Source of the DNA: an uncultured Bacilli bacterium
GTDB taxonomy: Bacteria; Bacillota_I; Bacilli_A; RF39; UBA660
DNA: 8,155 bases
Direction: 5' to 3'
Assembly: GCA_934096605.1 (NCBI GenBank)
Contig: CAKOMI010000047.1
Location: 1 to 8,155, forward strand
The notes under the pieces were generated by a model. That model had not been told where the DNA came from. It did not search any database and saw only the letters and a list, made by a program, of their open reading frames with translations. The position numbers were made by a program, and so were the translations under genes. Of the stretch, positions 5,124 to 8,155 are shown in pieces. Every line of letters starts with the position of its first letter. Position 1 is the first letter of the stretch.

Positions 5124-7653
5124 AGAGTTAATTAGATATGGTATTGTTGGTGTTTTAACTACTTTAGTAAGTCTTATTACATATTATGGCTTAGTTTATA
5201 CTATTATAGACCCAAAAAACCCTTTAATGCTACAGGTAGCTAATATAATTAGTTGGATTGTCTCAGTAATATTTGCTTATATTACAAATAGAAAATTTGT
5301 TTTTAAGAGTGAAAATACAAATAAAGTTAAAGAAGCATCTAGCTTTATCTTTTCTAGAATATTAACCTTAATTTTAGATATGGCTATTATGTTTGTGGGT
5401 GTTAGTGTTTTAGCATATAGTGATAAATTTGTAAAGATTTTTAGTCAGGTAGTTATTATTGTTTTAAATTATATTATTGGTAAGTTTTTAGTTTTTGGGA
5501 AAAGAAAAGAAAAAAAAGAAAAAATAAAAAAAGAAAGAAAAGAATATCCAATTATAATATATATTATGTTTATTTCTTTATTTGTAATTGATATGATGCT
5601 TAGTATTTTTAATTATCAAGATCCTTACTATATTTTTCTTATAATTAAAAGTTTATTATTTATCTTTTTATTAGTTAATGTTTTTCTTAAAAAGAGAGTA
5701 TTATTTAGTTTAATGCTTTTAATACTTATAGTAATTCAAAGTATGTATGTTTATGTACTTGATAATACTATATTAAATGTAGTAGGTGTTTTACTTAATA
5801 TATATTTATTACCACTTAGTTTAGTTTATCTTAGTGAGAAGAAAGTTAATAATAATTATGAGACATTTTTTCTATTACTTTTTAGTTTATATGGGGTAGT
5901 TTTTTCAATATTTTATTTTAACCATGTGGGGGATATTAATTTCTATTATGATAAATATGTAATTCTTAGTAGAATGCTTATGATGATGCCTTTTATAGGA
6001 AAGATTATTTTTGAACATAAAAATTATATTATGAAGACTTGGTTATGTCTTTTAATAATTATTTCAACTATTAGTTTTGCTTCTTTTGGTTATACGTTTT
6101 TAGTACTTATTATATTTATGTTTTATGGTTTTAAAAATTATAAAAAGAATGATAACAAAATAATTATCGGTATATTTTTACTAGTGATGGTTGGTATTAG
6201 TATATATTTATTTAAAGATATTAAGTTAAGTACTTTATTTGATAAGAGAATTAATAATATTCAAAATGGGTTAATGGTTTTTGATGGGGTTAATTTAGAA
6301 GAACAGATTTTTGGCTTATTTGAACTTAATGTTCTTAATATGAATCATAGTTTAGTTTTTATTGTGGATATGCTAATTCAATTTGGTTATTTTGGCTTTA
6401 TAAGTTACTTATTAGTTTTAGTTTTTGCTCTTTATTATGTTAATAGAAAACAAGATGTATATTATGTAATGTATTATATTTTACTTAGTTTTATTTATGG
6501 CTTTAACGTAATTAATTATGGTAATACAATGATTTTAGGACTTTTAATAGTTTTGTTGAGTAGGGATCATAGGAAAAGGATTTTAATAGTTTCTAATATG
6601 TATCCTTCAAAGAAATATCCCCATTATGGAACGTTTGTTAGAAATACACGGGATAGTTTAGATAATCTTGGCTTTGAAACAGGAATAGTAGTTTTAAAGA
6701 AACATGATAATAAGATATTTAAGATATTTGCTTATTTAAGATTTTATGGTATGGCGATGCTCAAAAGTATAATTAGCTCTTATGATTATTATTATGTACA
6801 TTTTACTTCACATTCTGGATTACCGGTTATTCTTGGTACGATTACAGGAGATAGTAAACTTATTTGTAATGTGCATGGAAATGACATTGTTCCTGATAGT
6901 GAACGTGATATTAAAAACAAAAGTAGGAGTAAGTTAGTTTTAAAGTATGCAAGAAAGGTGGTATGTCCTTCTAGTTATTTTAAAGATATTTTATGTAATG
7001 AATATAATATTAATAGTGATAAAATTATTATTTTTCCATCAGGTGGTGTAAATAAAGACGTTTTTCATGATATGGATAGAGATGCATGTTTAGATAAACT
7101 TTCTTTAGATAAAAATTATCATTATTATGGTATGGTTAGTAGAATAGAAAAAGATAAGGGATATGATACTTTACTTGGGGCATTACAGGTGCTTTTGAAA
7201 AAAAATAAACTTAAAAATATCAAGGTATTATATATTGGAACTGGTGATGAACAAGAGAGGTTTGATAAGCTAGTACAAGAATATAAATTAGAAAACATTA
7301 TAATACAAATTAAATTTGTTAATCAAAGTACTTTAGCACTTTATTATAATGCAATGGATTTGTTTATATTTCCAACAAGAAGAAAGAGTGAATCACTTGG
7401 TTTAGTTGGGTTAGAGGCTATGGCTACAAGTACGTTCGTTATTGGTTGTGATTTATATGGACCACGTTCTTATTTAGTTAATAATGTTAATTCTTTGACT
7501 TTTAAAGATCAAGATGGATTAGTAGAGGATATTTTGAAATATCAAAGTATGAGTAAAGATGAAAAAGAATGCATTATTAAAGAAGGCAACAAAACTTCTC
7601 TAATGTATAATAAAGATAAAATGGATAGTTATTTAAAAGAAATATTTGATTAG
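5107..7653 (+). CDS. Triple-module envelope glycan protein: GtrA, O-antigen polymerase-like, GT4 glycosyltransferase
   Basis: An uninterrupted 848-codon frame. Residues 4-130 match GtrA (four membrane helices, LIRYGIVGVLTTLVSL and NRKFVF), a family linked to moving lipid-linked sugars across the membrane. Residues 132-147 are a Lys/Glu-rich linker. Residues 148-485 are hydrophobic, with around ten helices; the loop with NHS (413-415) followed by FGYFGFISYLL recalls Wzy/O-antigen ligase proteins, but the match is weak. Residues 491-848 are a GT-B glycosyltransferase of family GT4: RILIVSNMYPSKKYPHYGTFV at its start, VHGND (H590), R679 and K684 in the donor pocket, and the E-x7-E motif E762-E770 (ESLGLVGLE). 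The last membrane helix runs almost directly into the GT4 fold, placing it at the inner face. I prefer the GTG at 5107 (MKEKIKELIRYG); a GTG at 5098 is possible, and both have weak ribosome sites. Co-translated with the TagO-like gene, it probably extends and polymerises or exports the same lipid-linked glycan. Confidence 0.85.
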   Translation: MKEKIKELIRYGIVGVLTTLVSLITYYGLVYTIIDPKNPLMLQVANIISWIVSVIFAYITNRKFVFKSENTNKVKEASSFIFSRILTLILDMAIMFVGVSVLAYSDKFVKIFSQVVIIVLNYIIGKFLVFGKRKEKKEKIKKERKEYPIIIYIMFISLFVIDMMLSIFNYQDPYYIFLIIKSLLFIFLLVNVFLKKRVLFSLMLLILIVIQSMYVYVLDNTILNVVGVLLNIYLLPLSLVYLSEKKVNNNYETFFLLLFSLYGVVFSIFYFNHVGDINFYYDKYVILSRMLMMMPFIGKIIFEHKNYIMKTWLCLLIIISTISFASFGYTFLVLIIFMFYGFKNYKKNDNKIIIGIFLLVMVGISIYLFKDIKLSTLFDKRINNIQNGLMVFDGVNLEEQIFGLFELNVLNMNHSLVFIVDMLIQFGYFGFISYLLVLVFALYYVNRKQDVYYVMYYILLSFIYGFNVINYGNTMILGLLIVLLSRDHRKRILIVSNMYPSKKYPHYGTFVRNTRDSLDNLGFETGIVVLKKHDNKIFKIFAYLRFYGMAMLKSIISSYDYYYVHFTSHSGLPVILGTITGDSKLICNVHGNDIVPDSERDIKNKSRSKLVLKYARKVVCPSSYFKDILCNEYNINSDKIIIFPSGGVNKDVFHDMDRDACLDKLSLDKNYHYYGMVSRIEKDKGYDTLLGALQVLLKKNKLKNIKVLYIGTGDEQERFDKLVQEYKLENIIIQIKFVNQSTLALYYNAMDLFIFPTRRKSESLGLVGLEAMATSTFVIGCDLYGPRSYLVNNVNSLTFKDQDGLVEDILKYQSMSKDEKECIIKEGNKTSLMYNKDKMDSYLKEIFD

Positions 7654-7655
7654 TT

Positions 7656-7690
7656 AAAAGTATGTACTTATGGTATGTACTTTTGTTTTT
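7656..7690 (+). terminator. Rho-independent terminator of the polysaccharide operon
   Basis: AAAAGTATGTAC (7656-7667) pairs in RNA with GTATGTACTTTT (7673-7684) over 12 positions, two of them G-U, around a 5-base loop, followed by TGTTTTT-type sequence. It begins two bases after the stop codon of the triple-module gene, so the operon ends here. Confidence 0.8.
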
Positions 7691-7850
7691 GGAAAAAAAT
7701 ATATATTTGGGTTATTTATAAAGAATAGAAATAATCATATACATTATCTTTTTATGTACTCTCATTTACGACAATTTATTTCATGGAACAAACAAGTAAT
7801 TAAATTTAATTTTATAACTTAAATATCATAATTAAAAATTAAGGATACTT

Positions 7851-7880
7851 AAAAAAGAAAAAAGCCTCCATAAAGGAGAC
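7851..7880 (-). terminator. Minus-strand Rho-independent terminator
   Basis: Read on the minus strand, GTCTCC (7880-7875) pairs with GGAGGC (7869-7864), six pairs with one G-U, around a 5-base loop, followed by a T-rich run of 13 (six T, C, six T; 7863-7851). In the forward direction the stem has a mismatch and no T-run, so the terminator serves transcripts entering from the right. No clear minus-strand gene is visible upstream of it within the window. Confidence 0.75.
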
Positions 7881-8009
7881 GCACTTAAATAAGTGAAAAT
7901 CCACATTTCTGTACACCAATTAAATGTAATTTAATTTTACTACTTTAAGACTTGTTGGCAAGTTTTTGAATTGATTTTATCTATTGTAGATTATGGTTCC
8001 TATACTTTA

Positions 8010-8093
8010 TTAATATAAAAATGCTTGAAATGAAGAAGTAAATTTTGTAAAATTGAAGAAGAATAGGAGAGATAAGTTATTGTTAAATGACAT
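8010..8093 (-). CDS. Possible 27-residue hydrophobic peptide
   Basis: ATG at 8093-8091 on the minus strand opens a 27-codon frame (MSFNNNLSLLFFFNFTKF, then TSSFQAFLY) ending in TAA at 8010-8012. It is preceded by AGGAG (8102-8106) eight bases upstream, an acceptable ribosome site, and lies on the strand that ends in the 7851-7880 terminator. The peptide is Phe/Leu-rich but lacks the charged ends typical of known small membrane toxins. It may be chance in AT-rich DNA; I recognise no family. Confidence 0.2.
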   Translation of the reverse strand: MSFNNNLSLLFFFNFTKFTSSFQAFLY

Positions 8094-8155
8094 ATTAAAA
8101 TCTCCTAAAATTAAACTAAAATGACGAATTATTTTACATAGAAAGGACATGTACT

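Larger units (their letters stand above)
7691..8155. other. 465-base region without a convincing gene
   Basis: Very AT-rich, with no protein-coding frame of useful length on either strand. It contains a minus-strand terminator (7851-7880), a perfect 6-bp hairpin CACTTA-AA-TAAGTG (7882-7895), an 8-bp stem with one G-U pair at 7947-7954/7959-7966, and two AT-only palindromes (7798-7811 and 7918-7936) of little weight. The sequence GAAAGGA at 8141-8147 could be the ribosome site of a forward gene that starts just past the window; the ATG at 8149 is too close to it to be that start. Confidence 0.6.

Noticed and set aside
7880..7925. Possible T-box leader on the minus strand (a UGGA and a terminator)
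   Set aside because: The conserved AGGGUGGnACC core is absent and no minus-strand gene lies downstream of the terminator to be regulated.
7798..7936. Two AT-only palindromes (7798-7811 and 7918-7936) as a replication or recombination site
   Set aside because: They consist almost only of A and T in very AT-rich DNA, so chance is likely; no DnaA boxes or recombinase gene nearby.
1..8155. Alternative genetic code with TAA read as Gln, prompted by the stop in the transposase
   Set aside because: The surface protein ends in tandem TAA right before a terminator, and the TagO-like and XRE genes end in TAA at natural family lengths.
1..8155. CRISPR arrays, tRNA or rRNA genes
   Set aside because: No regularly spaced repeats beyond the two-copy 13-mer and no cloverleaf or rRNA-like sequence were seen.

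Overview
This is an AT-rich, standard-code (TAA, TAG and TGA all appear as stops) window, most likely from an uncultivated low-GC Firmicute or gut Bacilli (RF39 or Erysipelotrichales-like). The taxon is inferred from base composition, consensus sigma-A promoters, AGGTG/AAGGAG ribosome sites, and a cell-surface protein type (DUF6273-like, with conserved 'SYAVF' and 'IALMYPSDYGY' segments) that I associate with those genomes.

Layout. Positions 1-1086 are a degraded accessory patch: the 5' part of a RhuM-family gene, cut off near 405 by the end of an IS3-family (IS150-like) element. What remains of the element is a minus-strand transposase fragment with a premature stop and no N-terminus. Positions 1049-2436 hold a minus-strand pair: a small XRE-type regulator followed by a 382-residue HExxH metallopeptidase-like protein. 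Its last residues run into the insertion-sequence remnant. Divergent from that pair, a perfect TTGACA/TATAAT promoter drives a membrane-anchored surface protein (2536-3897) that ends in a strong terminator. A 13-bp direct repeat is placed so that one copy lies in the core of each divergent promoter.

Positions 4056-7653 form a two-gene envelope polysaccharide operon: a TagO/WecA-type undecaprenyl-phosphate sugar-1-phosphate transferase, overlapped by a gene of about 850 codons that joins three modules usually found as separate proteins: GtrA, an O-antigen polymerase/ligase-like membrane module, and a GT4 glycosyltransferase. Together they could start a lipid-linked glycan, extend it, and polymerise or transfer it. 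The last 500 bases are without a convincing gene, but contain a forward terminator, a reverse-strand terminator and small hairpins, so a short minus-strand transcript may enter from the right.

The two most promising leads are the XRE/metallopeptidase pair with its shared operator-like repeats (ImmR/ImmA-like in layout but with a different peptidase type), and the triple-module glycan protein.
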